Positions 36,846 to 46,894 are shown, counted from the stretch's first letter. The stretch: 64,000 bases of DNA from an uncultured Aquimarina sp. (GCA_947501475.1 CANMWA010000006.1:248001-312000); one strand, 5' to 3'. Translations and numbers: made by a program. Notes: generated by a model from the letters alone, not told the origin.

Positions 36846-39800
36846 CTATTCTTTAATGATTTTTATAATTTCTGAAGTACTTGTATTAATAGATGCGAAG
36901 TAGACTCCGGCTGTTAAATTCTCCATAGGTAAGGTTATTTTATTACCGACTACAGAATATACGCTTGAAGAAACTTTCATTCCGATTGCATTATAGATAT
37001 CAATAGCAATAGCACCCTCTGTTGTACCAGGTAATAGTAATGTTACATTATCTCTGGTTGGGTTTGGATATGCTGAAATATTACCTAACGTACCTATAGT
37101 AGTAGACAGTTTACCCTGACAAGTTAAGCTAGAATGTACATCTAACACATCACCGTTTTTAACATCTACCAAAAAGCTATTTGTACTATATTCACCAACA
37201 ACCTCATTGTTAATGGTTACCGTATAGGGAGCAGTCCCTGATTCGATTTCTACCAGTACTTGTTTATTGATACTATTATCATTGATAGTAGTTTTACCAC
37301 TTAACACCGAGGCCTGATCGATTGCAAGCTCAAAACACTGCTCACAACTTGAGAATCCGTCAACCATAATACAAACATTGTAATCTCCTGGTGATAAATC
37401 TGGCACCACTAGGGTTGAGCTAAAAGTATATGCCTGATCATTAATCGTTGCAATATAGTTTAATGTTTCAACCGTATTGATTGTAATGATTCCGTTGTTT
37501 TTACCATCACAAGTTTCACTTGAAGTTTGAATCTGGAAATTATCGGCTGCAATATTAACTAGCGGACAAGCTTCTACAACGGTTAGGGTTTGCAAAGCAT
37601 TATTAGCTGCATTCCAATTTGTATCTCCTGATTGTGAAGCCGTAATGGTTGTTGTTCCTAATCCTATAATCGAAACTGTATTACCAGATACAGTAGCTAC
37701 TGAAGGGTTAGAGCTGATATAAGTAACTGCTAATCCCGATGAAGCTGTTGCATTTAGATTGAAATCGGTATCATCTTCGGTTACATCAGTTAAAGGAGTA
37801 AAAGTAATAGTTTGATCCGCTTTGTTAACCGTTAATATCTGTGGTACATCTGTAGCAGCTGCATAGGTAGCATTGCCAGCCTGTGATGCAGTAATAGTGG
37901 TCGTTCCTGTTCCTATAATAGTTACTGTATTTCCAGATATAGTAGCTACGGCGGTATTTGAACTAACAAATGTAACCGGGTTACCAGAAGCGCCTCCTGT
38001 TGCCGTTAATGCGAAATTTGCATCACCAAAAATACGATCGGTCAATGGATCAAAAGTAATTGCCTGTGGTATCAGATTAGTAATGGTTAGGTTACCAGGT
38101 ACAAAAGTCAGGTTGTAATTACTTCCAACACTTAATGTGCCCTGGTTAATACCATAGTTACCCAATGTTTCTCCTGCTACTCGAGTTAAGTTACCCGTAA
38201 CTGCATCAGAAAACTGTAATGCTCCAGACGTAACTTGATACGTAAGTGCCGGATCTGTTGCTCCTATAACTTTTATTTGATCATCGGCTGCAATCGTTAT
38301 TGCTCTTTGACCAATAGTAAGATCATTACCAACATAGGTCATTGTATAATTGCTTCCAGCACTTAAAGTTCCTTGATTAATACCATAAGTACCTACATCT
38401 TCACCCGTGGCTCTAGATAAAGAACCTGCAAAAACATCACCAAATTGTAAAGCACCATTAGTAATTTGATAACTTAATGTTGGATCTGTATCTCCATACG
38501 CTTTTGATTGCGCATTTGCGGTTACTTCAATGGCGCGAGCGGTTATATCAAGGCTTACGGATCCTCCATTAGTAAATGTGATTGAATAAGAAGACTCCCC
38601 ACCGTTGTTAGAAGTAAATAGAGCAGACAATCCCCTTATTTGATATCTTCCCACATTCTCACCCAAGGTTCTAAATGTTCCATAAGTTTCTAAAGTGTCA
38701 TCATATGCTAATGATCCTTGTGTTATAATATATGGCCAGGTTAAATCTGGGTCCGCATCTCCATAGGTTTTTGAAATAGGAGCGACAGGGATCACTCGAA
38801 TGAATCGATAATTAATAAAGAAATTACCAGGCACAAAAGTTAGATCATAGTTTCCTCCTAGAGATAATGTTCCCTGGTTAATGGCATAATTTCCTTGTGC
38901 TTGTCCGGCTACTCTATCTAAAGCACCTGAAAAGGCATCACCTCCTGCTAAACTTCCAGAAGTAATTGTATAGGTAAACACAGGGTCTGCATCACCGTAG
39001 ATTTTTGTTTTGCCATCTGCAGTTACCGTAATCGCTCTTGGGCTAATAGTAAGATCATTTGATACAAAAGTAACATTGTAATTACTACCTGCCGTAACTG
39101 CTCCTTGTTGGATCGCATAGTTACCTACATTTTCTCCTGTTGTTCTTGTTAAGTTTCCTATAAAGACATCACTACCTACTAAGCTTCCGCTAGTAATTTG
39201 ATACGTAAGAGCAGGATCTGCATCCCCATAAGTTTTGCTTTTGGCATCAGCTGTAATTTCGATAGCTCTTTGACCAACAGTAAGATTATTGCTTACATAG
39301 GTCAACGCATAATTTGCATTTAAAGCTATGCTTCCTTGATTAATAGCATAGGTTCCTACGTTTTCTCCAGCAACACGTGTTAAGTTTCCTGTAAAGGCAT
39401 CACTACCTACCAGACTACCTAAGGTGATTTGGTAAGTTAATGCTGGATCTGTATCTCCAAAAACTTTGGTTTTAGCATCTGCAGTAATTTCAACTGCTCT
39501 TTGTCCAATAGTAAGATTATTACTCACATAACTTAAGGCATAGTTAGGATTTAATGTTAATGTACCTTGGTTGATGACATAATCTCCTACATCTTCTCCA
39601 GTCGCTCTGGACAGACTTCCGGTAAAAGCATCACTACCCACAAGCGTTCCAGAAGTAATTTGATAAGTAAGTGCTGGATCAGTATTTCCATACTGTTTGT
39701 TTGCAGCATCTGCGGTAATTTCTATCGCGCTTTGGTTAATATCCAAAGTATTAGATGTAAAAATCATAGTATAATTAGCTCCCAATGTTAATGTTCCTTG

Positions 39801-42800
39801 ATTTATTCTGTAGTTTCCTACATTTTCTCCTGAAACACGAGTAAGTTCACCACTAAACACATCTCCCACAACTATACTACCCGCCGTAATAGTATACGTT
39901 AATGCTGGATCTGCATCTCCATAAGTTTTTATTTTATTGTCAGCTGCAACAATAACAGCTCTTTTACTTATATTCAAGTTATTAGGTATATAACTCAAGG
40001 CATAATTACTATTCAATGCTAATGTTCCTTGATTGATTGCATAATTGCCTATATTCTCTCCTGCTGTTCTTGTTAAACTTCCAGTAAAGGCATCACTAAA
40101 CTGTAGCCCACCAGCTGTAATTTGATAGGTTAGTGCAGGATCAACCCCACCATATTCCTTATTTTTAACATCGGCAGTAATTTCTATGGCTCTTGGGGTA
40201 ATCGTAAGATCATTAGAGATAACAGTTATTGCATAGTTTCCACCTGAATTAAGGGTTCCTCGGGTAATGGCGCGCGTTCCTACACTTTCTCCATTAATTC
40301 TGCCTAATGAACCTGTAAGGATATCACCACCTAATAAACTTCCATTAGTAATTTGGTACGTCAATGCAGGATCTGCTTCTCCGTATACTTTACTTTTAGC
40401 ATCGGCAGTAACTTCAATAGCTCTTGTATTTATAGTAAAATCATAAGTATCATTTCCTTGATACGTTGGATCTGTTGGATCTATGGCTACTGTTATGGTA
40501 TAATCTCCAGCATTTGTAGGTGGTACGGTAGTTGGTCCATATGTATTTCCGTCGTAATCTTCTCCATTATACGAGATGGTATAGACTGGAGTAGGAGTAA
40601 TAACATCATCATTACTATCTGTAATACTTACAATATTGACTCCTTGTGATGTCCCATTATAGATTAAATTTCCAGGGCCAAAATTAAAGGTTACGTACTC
40701 TTTATTAAAGATGGTTAATGTCGCACTTGTATTTCCATAGAAATTGGCATCAGCTGTATCTACATAGGCAAATACTTTGTACTCTCCTGTATTCCTTGGC
40801 GGTGTAGTAGTCTTATTATAATTCGTTCCATTAATTCCTTCATAAGTTATGTTTATGGTAGGTGTTGGTGTTGCAGCTACTCCTGGGCTCGTTTCAATAC
40901 TACTTACTGTAACGGGTTTTTGAGTATTATCAAATTGTTGCGTAAGATTTGCAAGAGTTATAGTTACCTCTGTATTATCGGTAATAACTAAAGTTCCTCC
41001 CGAATAGTTAACATTATGATTTCCTGTTCCGGATGCGTAAACTGATACCGGATAACTTCCTATCTCTATAGGTGCTGCTTCACTAAAATAAGCTCCGATT
41101 CTATATGATATTCTTAATGGAATATTTTCTCCGGATAATCCTGTTGCGGTAGCTTCAAAAGTTTTAGGGCTACCATCATATACTTTTGTTTGCGGGGTAT
41201 CTGGAGTAATAGCGATGTATCTTTGATTAATAGTAAAGTTTCCAGTTACAGATCCAAAATAATTAGGATCGGCTGAATCTACAGAAGCTGTTACGGTATA
41301 ATTTCCCGCATTTGTTGGTGGTGTAACAGAAGGACCATATGAATTCCTAAAATTATCAGTTCCTGCATATGACAAATTTATGGTTGGTGACACAGGAGTA
41401 CCATCAGAAGTTAGCACAACACTAGAAATATCTACAGCTTGTCTTGGATTTGCATTGTAAAAAGTTGCATATAAATCGAATCGATCTAATGTAATTGTCA
41501 CTTGTTCTTTAGTTGTAATGGTAAAAGCTCCTGTTTGTAACTGAATAGTATAATCAGCGTTTGTTACTCTACCGAAAGAGTCTTCTACATCGATATAACC
41601 ATATCCGAAAGGATCGGTACCTATACAAACCCCCGAAGGGCAAAGGCCACTTGGATCAAAACTAGCAGGCGCTTGTGCTGTTTGGTCTATAGAAATTACA
41701 TAAGTTCCTTCGGTTTCTCCAGGCTCTCTTTTTAATGGAACCCAAATAATATCACCAGAGTTTAATTGCCCTGTCGTGATAGATGATGTTAAAGTTGGAT
41801 CTGCACTTCCTAAAGCTTTTATAATTGCATTTGGAGTAATTTCTAAAACATTAGATGCTCCTGACCGTGTTACTGTAACAGAAGTGCTTCCGGCAATTAC
41901 ATTATAATTGGTATCTTCTGGGATAAATCTGGTATAAATTGTTGTAGGGAAACCACTATTATATAGTAATGTGGTAACTCCTTCTGTGATTCTTCCTGAA
42001 TAAGTATTCGTAAAAGAATTATAAAAGGTATAGTATTCAAAAGTACCTGGTACATTGGCTGTCGCATTTAAATAAGAAGCATCAATAGGTATACCTTCGC
42101 CAATTGTTGCTGGTGCATTCCAAGTGATTACAGGGGTAGCTTTTGTGATCGTTAGACTATAGTCCTTTGAAATAGCTTGGTAAATACCATCTGCTACTAC
42201 CGAAACTCTTAAAGTTGTACTACCTGCTATTCCTGGAGTAAAATCACTTCCCACCAAAGATGCACCCGTAGTGTCATTTATTAAACTATAAGAAATGGCT
42301 CCTGTACTGGTCGTTGTAGCATTTAAAGTAGTTGCTGCTGCATCATAAACAAATGTTGGTGGTGTAAAATTCAACCCTAAAGCAGATTGTGAAAAAGTAT
42401 ATCCTGTTTGCTGATAGACAGGTGTTCCGTTACAATCTTTATACCCGTAAATCATAAAGAAGTATTGAGTGCCTTCAGAAAGTCCAGTAATATTAAGATT
42501 AGGAGTAACCGAAGTTCCTGAATATATTACTTGTTCTCCTCCTGCATATACGGTATTTCCTGTTGGAACAGCAGTACCAATAGCCAAAGCTGAAAAGCTG
42601 TTGGCAGTATTCATTTTAATCACGTATCCATCAGGAGCATTTACCGCTGCGGTTGGAGCTATGAAAGATTCTAAATCCATAGAGCTTGTGTCCACATTAT
42701 TTAGAACTGCACCAGATGCTAATTCTGAGGTTACACCACAAGTGGTTTGTTGACTATAAATACCTGTTGGGAAAAAATATAGTACCCCATTACACTCTTT

Positions 42801-44306
42801 GTAATTTACGGCAGAATAGTAATAGGTAGTGTTTGGTGATAGCCCTGTAGTAGTTACTCTAAATCCTGTTTCCACTCCAGTATAAATAGCTGTTTGACCT
42901 GTTTTTCCTGAATAATCTGTATTAGTAGTAGGTAATGAAGCAACTGGTAACGTAGTGGGTAATGTGAAATTATTCTCATCACTCATATAGATAATCTTAC
43001 CATCAGCATTATTACCTCCTGTAAAGTTTACTACACCAATGGAGTTATGTAGATTGGTTGGCTCTGCAAATAAATAAATCCCTGCATTACTATTTGGTGG
43101 AGAACAAACTGGTGTTATTGATGAGCCAACTCCTGTTGATTCGAAATAGTAATTTCCACCGCATAATTCAGCAGTATATACATTAAAGAAATATTCAGTA
43201 CCGGTAGTTAACCCTGTTATTAATTCATTTGGAGTTGCTGAATCTCCTGCATACACTACTTGCTCTCCGCCACCATAGACTGCATTTGCAGTTGGTAATG
43301 TTGTACCGTTTGTTGGCGAAGTAAAACTATTGGTTGTATTTACTTTTACCACATATCGTATAGATGCTCCTGTTGTTCCGGTAATAGAACTCACATAACT
43401 TGAGCTTTCGTTGTTCGCCGCTAGGTTTAATACCGTAGCAGTTGCAGGAGCTGCACCACAAGTTGTTACTGTGAATACATTACCTGCATTTAGTTTTAAA
43501 TTCCCTCCACAGTCACTATAGTTAAATACTTTTACATAATATGTTGTATTCGCTGTAAGTCCCGTAACAGTGACATTAGGTGTCGTTGAGTTTCCTACAT
43601 ATACCGTTTGTTCTCCTGAGCCCGAATAAGCAGTACCATCTGCAGTAGGATAATTTGTTCCAGCTGTAGGATCCGTAAAACTATTTACGGTATTTACTTT
43701 TATTAATGATATATTGGTACTTCCCGCAACACCAGTTATAGTAAAATCAGTCTCGGTAGGGGCTGTAGATAATACCGTTGTTAAACCGGGAATATCGCAC
43801 CTAGGAAAATGAACTCTATAATTATATCCACCAGATCGATTTCCTCCTGCTCTTATCAAATAGTATTCATTTGCAGCGGTGTAACTCAATGTCATAGCTC
43901 TGTTCGATTGGTCTGTACCGGGGTGTATGAGAGTATTAGACACTAATGGGCCATCATAGCTTCCTGTTCTTTTTTCCAGCCACATCTGTGGCTGAGCTAA
44001 TCCGCTATTGGATTGAATAGCCATTCCAACATTACCGAATGTGAAAGGCGATCTACCAACTTTCCAATAATCTTCATCAGAGCCGACAACAGTACCACCA
44101 CTAATAATAGTAGTCGTATTAGTAGTCGCTACAGTTAGGGTTTGTACACCACTATCATTGGTGTTATCATTGGGTTCTGTTTCTGTAGCAAAATCAAATT
44201 GAGCGTAAGAAATAGTAGTGACCAAAAAGCACAAGGTCATAAAAAGAAGCTTTTGCGTTCTTCTTGTAATTCCTGAATTAGTTTTGGGTAAAAGAAGTTT
44301 CATCAT
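36846..44306 (-). CDS. Giant MBG-repeat surface protein secreted by T9SS
   Basis: 2486 residues. Signal peptide ends near residue 36 (ISYAQ). About 45-700 holds fibronectin-like and cell-surface repeats with recurring T-x-Y-Y/F-x-x-x-Y-x-x-x-x-C-x-G. About 830-1290 holds MBG_2/YDG-type domains. About 1295-2076 is a run of ten MBG repeats of about 77 residues (opening RAIEITADAKSKTYGDADP). Two Big_2-like repeats follow (to about 2240), then a cysteine-containing module shared with the other giant protein. The C-terminal T9SS sorting domain (about 2405-2486) starts YPNPTRDNV. It is predicted to be a surface adhesin or stalk. The promoter-like motif at 44582-44615 lies 275 bp upstream. Confidence 0.9.
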   Translation of the reverse strand: MMKLLLPKTNSGITRRTQKLLFMTLCFLVTTISYAQFDFATETEPNDNTNDSGVQTLTVATTNTTTIISGGTVVGSDEDYWKVGRSPFTFGNVGMAIQSNSGLAQPQMWLEKRTGSYDGPLVSNTLIHPGTDQSNRAMTLSYTAANEYYLIRAGGNRSGGYNYRVHFPRCDIPGLTTVLSTAPTETDFTITGVAGSTNISLIKVNTVNSFTDPTAGTNYPTADGTAYSGSGEQTVYVGNSTTPNVTVTGLTANTTYYVKVFNYSDCGGNLKLNAGNVFTVTTCGAAPATATVLNLAANNESSSYVSSITGTTGASIRYVVKVNTTNSFTSPTNGTTLPTANAVYGGGEQVVYAGDSATPNELITGLTTGTEYFFNVYTAELCGGNYYFESTGVGSSITPVCSPPNSNAGIYLFAEPTNLHNSIGVVNFTGGNNADGKIIYMSDENNFTLPTTLPVASLPTTNTDYSGKTGQTAIYTGVETGFRVTTTGLSPNTTYYYSAVNYKECNGVLYFFPTGIYSQQTTCGVTSELASGAVLNNVDTSSMDLESFIAPTAAVNAPDGYVIKMNTANSFSALAIGTAVPTGNTVYAGGEQVIYSGTSVTPNLNITGLSEGTQYFFMIYGYKDCNGTPVYQQTGYTFSQSALGLNFTPPTFVYDAAATTLNATTTSTGAISYSLINDTTGASLVGSDFTPGIAGSTTLRVSVVADGIYQAISKDYSLTITKATPVITWNAPATIGEGIPIDASYLNATANVPGTFEYYTFYNSFTNTYSGRITEGVTTLLYNSGFPTTIYTRFIPEDTNYNVIAGSTSVTVTRSGASNVLEITPNAIIKALGSADPTLTSSITTGQLNSGDIIWVPLKREPGETEGTYVISIDQTAQAPASFDPSGLCPSGVCIGTDPFGYGYIDVEDSFGRVTNADYTIQLQTGAFTITTKEQVTITLDRFDLYATFYNANPRQAVDISSVVLTSDGTPVSPTINLSYAGTDNFRNSYGPSVTPPTNAGNYTVTASVDSADPNYFGSVTGNFTINQRYIAITPDTPQTKVYDGSPKTFEATATGLSGENIPLRISYRIGAYFSEAAPIEIGSYPVSVYASGTGNHNVNYSGGTLVITDNTEVTITLANLTQQFDNTQKPVTVSSIETSPGVAATPTPTINITYEGINGTNYNKTTTPPRNTGEYKVFAYVDTADANFYGNTSATLTIFNKEYVTFNFGPGNLIYNGTSQGVNIVSITDSNDDVITPTPVYTISYNGEDYDGNTYGPTTVPPTNAGDYTITVAIDPTDPTYQGNDTYDFTINTRAIEVTADAKSKVYGEADPALTYQITNGSLLGGDILTGSLGRINGESVGTRAITRGTLNSGGNYAITVISNDLTITPRAIEITADVKNKEYGGVDPALTYQITAGGLQFSDAFTGSLTRTAGENIGNYAINQGTLALNSNYALSYIPNNLNISKRAVIVAADNKIKTYGDADPALTYTITAGSIVVGDVFSGELTRVSGENVGNYRINQGTLTLGANYTMIFTSNTLDINQSAIEITADAANKQYGNTDPALTYQITSGTLVGSDAFTGSLSRATGEDVGDYVINQGTLTLNPNYALSYVSNNLTIGQRAVEITADAKTKVFGDTDPALTYQITLGSLVGSDAFTGNLTRVAGENVGTYAINQGSIALNANYALTYVSNNLTVGQRAIEITADAKSKTYGDADPALTYQITSGSLVGSDVFIGNLTRTTGENVGNYAIQQGAVTAGSNYNVTFVSNDLTISPRAITVTADGKTKIYGDADPVFTYTITSGSLAGGDAFSGALDRVAGQAQGNYAINQGTLSLGGNYDLTFVPGNFFINYRFIRVIPVAPISKTYGDADPDLTWPYIITQGSLAYDDTLETYGTFRTLGENVGRYQIRGLSALFTSNNGGESSYSITFTNGGSVSLDITARAIEVTANAQSKAYGDTDPTLSYQITNGALQFGDVFAGSLSRATGEDVGTYGINQGTLSAGSNYTMTYVGNDLTIGQRAITIAADDQIKVIGATDPALTYQVTSGALQFSDAVTGNLTRVAGETLGNYGINQGTLSVGSNYNLTFVPGNLTITNLIPQAITFDPLTDRIFGDANFALTATGGASGNPVTFVSSNTAVATISGNTVTIIGTGTTTITASQAGNATYAAATDVPQILTVNKADQTITFTPLTDVTEDDTDFNLNATASSGLAVTYISSNPSVATVSGNTVSIIGLGTTTITASQSGDTNWNAANNALQTLTVVEACPLVNIAADNFQIQTSSETCDGKNNGIITINTVETLNYIATINDQAYTFSSTLVVPDLSPGDYNVCIMVDGFSSCEQCFELAIDQASVLSGKTTINDNSINKQVLVEIESGTAPYTVTINNEVVGEYSTNSFLVDVKNGDVLDVHSSLTCQGKLSTTIGTLGNISAYPNPTRDNVTLLLPGTTEGAIAIDIYNAIGMKVSSSVYSVVGNKITLPMENLTAGVYFASINTSTSEIIKIIKE
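38076..40425 (-). repeat. Ten tandem MBG-domain repeats within the giant gene
   Basis: Coding repeats of roughly 230 bp, each translating to R-A-I-E-I-T-A-D-A-K-x-K-x-Y-G-D-A-D-P ... N-Y-x-x-x-x-x-x-N-x-L-x-I. Copies 4-6 and copies 1-2 are the most alike. Copy 8 is divergent and longer. Such runs are prone to recombination and to assembly collapse. Confidence 0.85.
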
Positions 44307-44581
44307 AAGGGGTTTTATTAGTAATTGGAATTGTTTTTACAATAAACTATAAGTATGCAGGCATACTTAAGTGATATTTTGATGGTATTTGATATCGATT
44401 ATCTAAAGAGCAGTATATGAGATGTTGCTCTTTTGTGCTGGCAGAAAAAGCCAGAGTTTTGATAAAAGGTTTGACCAATTTGTAGGTTGAGCTTTGAGAT
44501 TGTAGTTTTTCTTCATAATACTAGGGGCTTAGTTGTTATTACTACTAATTTATTGGCAATTTTTGCGGTGCCGTTCATAGG

Positions 44582-44615
44582 TATTACAGTTAAGTTTTAG
44601 AATACCCTATTTTTA
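44582..44615 (-). promoter_or_regulatory. Bipartite promoter motif, copy A (TAAAAATAGGGTA-N12-ACTGTAATA)
   Basis: Read on the minus strand, upstream of the giant MBG gene. The same motif with the same 12-bp spacer is found upstream of the second giant gene and of fecR. Candidate recognition site of the ECF sigma factor encoded at 51322. Confidence 0.6.
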
Positions 44616-44764
44616 GTTGCAATTTTTTTTGAAATTTTTATGCGCTGCCATTAAGTGAGGGTTTTTGGAAGTGAAAGAGATACGGTTAAAAGAGTTCATG
44701 GTTAAAAGGTTTTAGATTTGGTGAGACAAAAATATGTGTAGCTTTTTGTTTTGAAAAAAAATGC

Positions 44765-44788
44765 ACCCCTACAAACACCCCTACAAAA
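44765..44788 (-). promoter_or_regulatory. Direct repeat ACCCCTACAAA, 12-bp period (upstream of MBG gene)
   Basis: Two ACCCCTACAAA units spaced 12 bp apart, 150 bp upstream of promoter motif A. An almost identical pair lies at 51180-51203 upstream of the other giant gene. Probably a binding site for a dimeric regulator on one face of the helix. Confidence 0.5.
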
Positions 44789-44986
44789 TTGTAAGACTAT
44801 GCTATGAAAGGGGTTTTAGAGGTTTTGGATTCTCAAAAAGGCAGTAGAAAAAATCAAAAGCTCAAGGTTTAATAAAAATTGAGATATAACTTTTCATGAC
44901 AGATTATAGATTTATGTTTTAAAAACACTTACTAATTAAAACACTACGAATTCTCATTTATAGGTTTATACTATTATTTTCTAAAA

Positions 44987-44994
44987 TATATTTG
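44987..44994 (+). promoter_or_regulatory. Fasciclin gene promoter, -7 element TATATTTG
   Basis: Exact TAnnTTTG match, 17 bp before the ATG at 45012. Confidence 0.55.
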
Positions 44995-45011
44995 AAAACA
45001 AAATTTAGCCA

Positions 45012-45602
45012 ATGCATTTCAAAACACCATTTAATCTTTTTATTGTTTCAGGATTATTATTTTTTAGCGCATGTACAACACCTAACAAAGACGCTTCAAA
45101 AAGTAAAAAAGACCAACGTATAGCTCAAGCCAATGTATTAACTGTCAAAAAAAGAGTACCTACCCTCTCTGAAGTAATATCCACAGATGTTGGATTTACA
45201 AAATTGTATGACATGGCAAAAACTACAGAGCATATAAATATGTTTGAAAAAAAAGGACCTTATACGGTTTTTGCACTAACCAATGGTGCACTAGATAGAT
45301 TACCACCAAAAATGTTGGAGAATCTAAAAAAACCCGAAAATCAAGAAGAACTAAAAGCGATTTTAAATTATCATATTATCCCTGGATTAATTAATAAACA
45401 GGATATGCTCAAGGCAATTAAAGAATATGATGGTAGTGTAAAATTAAAAACCATTGGTGGGGTTCGATTGACAGCTACCATGAAGGGAGATAGAATCTAT
45501 CTGATTGATCAAAAAGGCAATGCTGGTAGATTGATGGTAAATGATATTGAAGCATCTAACGGGATTATTCATACCATTGAATCAGTAATGATGCCCAATT
45601 AA
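45012..45602 (+). CDS. Fasciclin-domain lipoprotein
   Basis: 196 residues: lipobox FSAC (Cys 21), a basic linker, and one FAS1 (fasciclin) domain over about residues 55-195. Marks are FEKKGPYTVFALTNGALDRLP (H1-box-like), the YHIIPG segment, and the closing NGIIHTIESVMMP (H2-box-like). FAS1 domains mediate cell-surface adhesion. It sits between the two giant surface-protein modules but has its own housekeeping-type promoter and terminator on the opposite strand, so it is not clearly under the same control. Confidence 0.88.
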   Translation: MHFKTPFNLFIVSGLLFFSACTTPNKDASKSKKDQRIAQANVLTVKKRVPTLSEVISTDVGFTKLYDMAKTTEHINMFEKKGPYTVFALTNGALDRLPPKMLENLKKPENQEELKAILNYHIIPGLINKQDMLKAIKEYDGSVKLKTIGGVRLTATMKGDRIYLIDQKGNAGRLMVNDIEASNGIIHTIESVMMPN

Positions 45603-45634
45603 AAATAGTAACACGTCTAATAATTGCTCACTCT

Positions 45635-45667
45635 ACGGAAGTCATTTAACTGGCTTCCGTTTTTTTG
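45635..45667 (+). terminator. Rho-independent terminator after the fasciclin gene
   Basis: ACGGAAG pairs with CTTCCGT, with extra pairs inside, followed by six or more T. Confidence 0.8.
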
Positions 45668-45717
45668 TATCTGGATCTAACTTTTTTTACGACTTTGCAG
45701 CTACTTGTTGGAAAGAT

Positions 45718-45815
45718 AGCTGCAAGTTCTTGAAGACTTAGCTGCAATCTTTTTGAGACTTAGCTGCAGGTTCTTGAAGAACTTGCTGCATGTTTTTAAA
45801 AACTTAGCTGCACGT
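45718..45815. repeat. 22-bp tandem repeat, about 4.5 units
   Basis: Units begin at 45718, 45740, 45762, 45784 and 45806. The shape is AGCTGCA-(N)-TTCTTGAAGACTT with substitutions. A degenerate further unit may start at 45696. It is noncoding, between the fasciclin terminator and the terminator of the minus-strand gene. Confidence 0.7.
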
Positions 45816-45830
45816 TTAAGTTTTATAAAA

Positions 45831-45862
45831 AATAACTGCATACTTGTTGGGCATGCAGTTAT
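45831..45862. terminator. Terminator after the HU-like/DUF4469 gene
   Basis: ATAACTGCAT pairs with ATGCAGTTAT (about 11-nt loop), followed on the minus strand by a run of T. A short tract of T also follows on the plus side. Confidence 0.7.
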
Positions 45863-45888
45863 GATATGAGTACAGTTTTTTTTAGGAC

Positions 45889-46590
45889 TTATCCTATAAA
45901 TAAGGTGTCTGATAGTACACCAATTCTAATGGTGTTTTTGTTGGTATATGCACGTCTTACCTCTAATCGATATTCGTTTGCTCGAAGATTTAGTGGTATT
46001 TGAAACATTAATTTACCTTCGGTAAGTACAGATATGGTTTCTACTTTGGTTTCGGTATTTTCGGTTTCATTAACAAAGAAAATTCCTTCTTCGATTTTGT
46101 TTGGATCAAATTTTAATTCTTCTCCTACCAACTCGCCAATATTACCTGGAGTAATAGGTCCATTTGCAGTTCGGGTAGCATAATCCATAAATTGGATTAT
46201 GGCAGGTATTGGTATCGAATTGTTAATACGCTCTCCTGTAGCTTCTCTCATTTTCTTTTTAAGCGAAACTCCTTCACTTAGTGTTGCCCTAAAGTGATGA
46301 CGACTTTGATCAAATGGATCGGTAGCGCTGGTAAAGACTCCTTTAATACCTGGTTTAATATTGGCGATACGAGTATTGATGTTCCACCCATCTGATACAG
46401 AATCCGAGATTTCTTTGGTGAATAGGTCTAATGTAGCTCTCATATCTTCTGCACTTATACCCGTGCCTCTTTTTAGCATTCTCTCTAGAACATCATCTTC
46501 GGTCAAAGAACCTCTAGCTTGAACTCTTCCAGATTTATCGTTTGGGTCTGGTGTAATCGGTAAATTTTGTAATGCATATGGTATTGCCAT
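45889..46590 (-). CDS. HU-like DNA-binding domain protein (DUF4469 type)
   Basis: 233 residues without a signal peptide. Residues about 1-125 have the layout of the HU-like DNA-binding fold found at the N-terminus of DUF4469 proteins: GSLTEDDVLERMLKRGTGISAEDMRATLDLF, then NINTRIANIKPGIKGVF. The C-terminal part (about 130-233) is a beta-rich DUF4469-type domain (NEYRLEVRRAYTNKNTIRIG). The role of this family is unknown. It lies between the two giant-protein modules on the same strand. Its 300-bp leader has a TTTCCC/GGGAAA-type element, but I see no ECF motif. Confidence 0.75.
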   Translation of the reverse strand: MAIPYALQNLPITPDPNDKSGRVQARGSLTEDDVLERMLKRGTGISAEDMRATLDLFTKEISDSVSDGWNINTRIANIKPGIKGVFTSATDPFDQSRHHFRATLSEGVSLKKKMREATGERINNSIPIPAIIQFMDYATRTANGPITPGNIGELVGEELKFDPNKIEEGIFFVNETENTETKVETISVLTEGKLMFQIPLNLRANEYRLEVRRAYTNKNTIRIGVLSDTLFIG

Positions 46591-46894
46591 AGTATAAATA
46601 ATTTTAGATCACAGCCTTATTTGATTTGTGTATATATTTTTGGCTGCGTTGGTTAAACATGGCGGCGAATCTAAAAAAAGGATTTAGAACGGGGATAGGG
46701 GATTTTTCCCTTTTTGCATTTGTTTAACGTAGCGCTTGTAATTAAATCATTGTTTTGTAATGTGTTATGATGGTGCATTATGATTTTTTTAACTCGACTG
46801 GTGTATTGATCTTTTACACAAAAAAACCACTCAATAATTTGAGCGGTTTTTTAAATAATACCGTGGCTAGAATTTAGATCATAAGTTTTCCCCC
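46591..46894. other. 304-bp gap between the HU-like gene and the module 2 lipoprotein gene
   Basis: It contains the terminator at 46819-46853 and a G/C cluster (GGGGATAGGGGA then TTTTTCCC) near 46691-46710. Nothing else is recognised. Confidence 0.5.
46819..46853 (-). terminator. Terminator after the module 2 FnIII lipoprotein gene
   Basis: On the minus strand AAAAAACCGCTCAA pairs with TTGAGTGGTTTTTT (wobble pair), with a 4-nt loop and T-run. Confidence 0.8.

Larger units (their letters stand above)
44307..45011. other. 705-bp regulatory gap upstream of the giant MBG gene
   Basis: No credible gene. It contains a putative ECF-type promoter (44582-44615, minus), the direct repeat at 44765-44788, and the fasciclin promoter (44987-44994, plus). 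The 275 bp between the promoter and the giant gene start would be an unusually long leader. Confidence 0.5.

Noticed and set aside
38076..40425. Regular repeats in the giant gene as a CRISPR array
   Set aside because: Repeat period is about 230 bp, in frame, and translates into MBG domains; no short direct repeats with unique spacers.
40353..42753. Plus-strand frames opposite the giant MBG gene
   Set aside because: Serine/isoleucine-rich products of antisense reading of the repeats.
45718..45815. 22-bp repeats as a CRISPR or attachment site
   Set aside because: Units abut without spacers, and no integrase, cas gene or target duplication is present.
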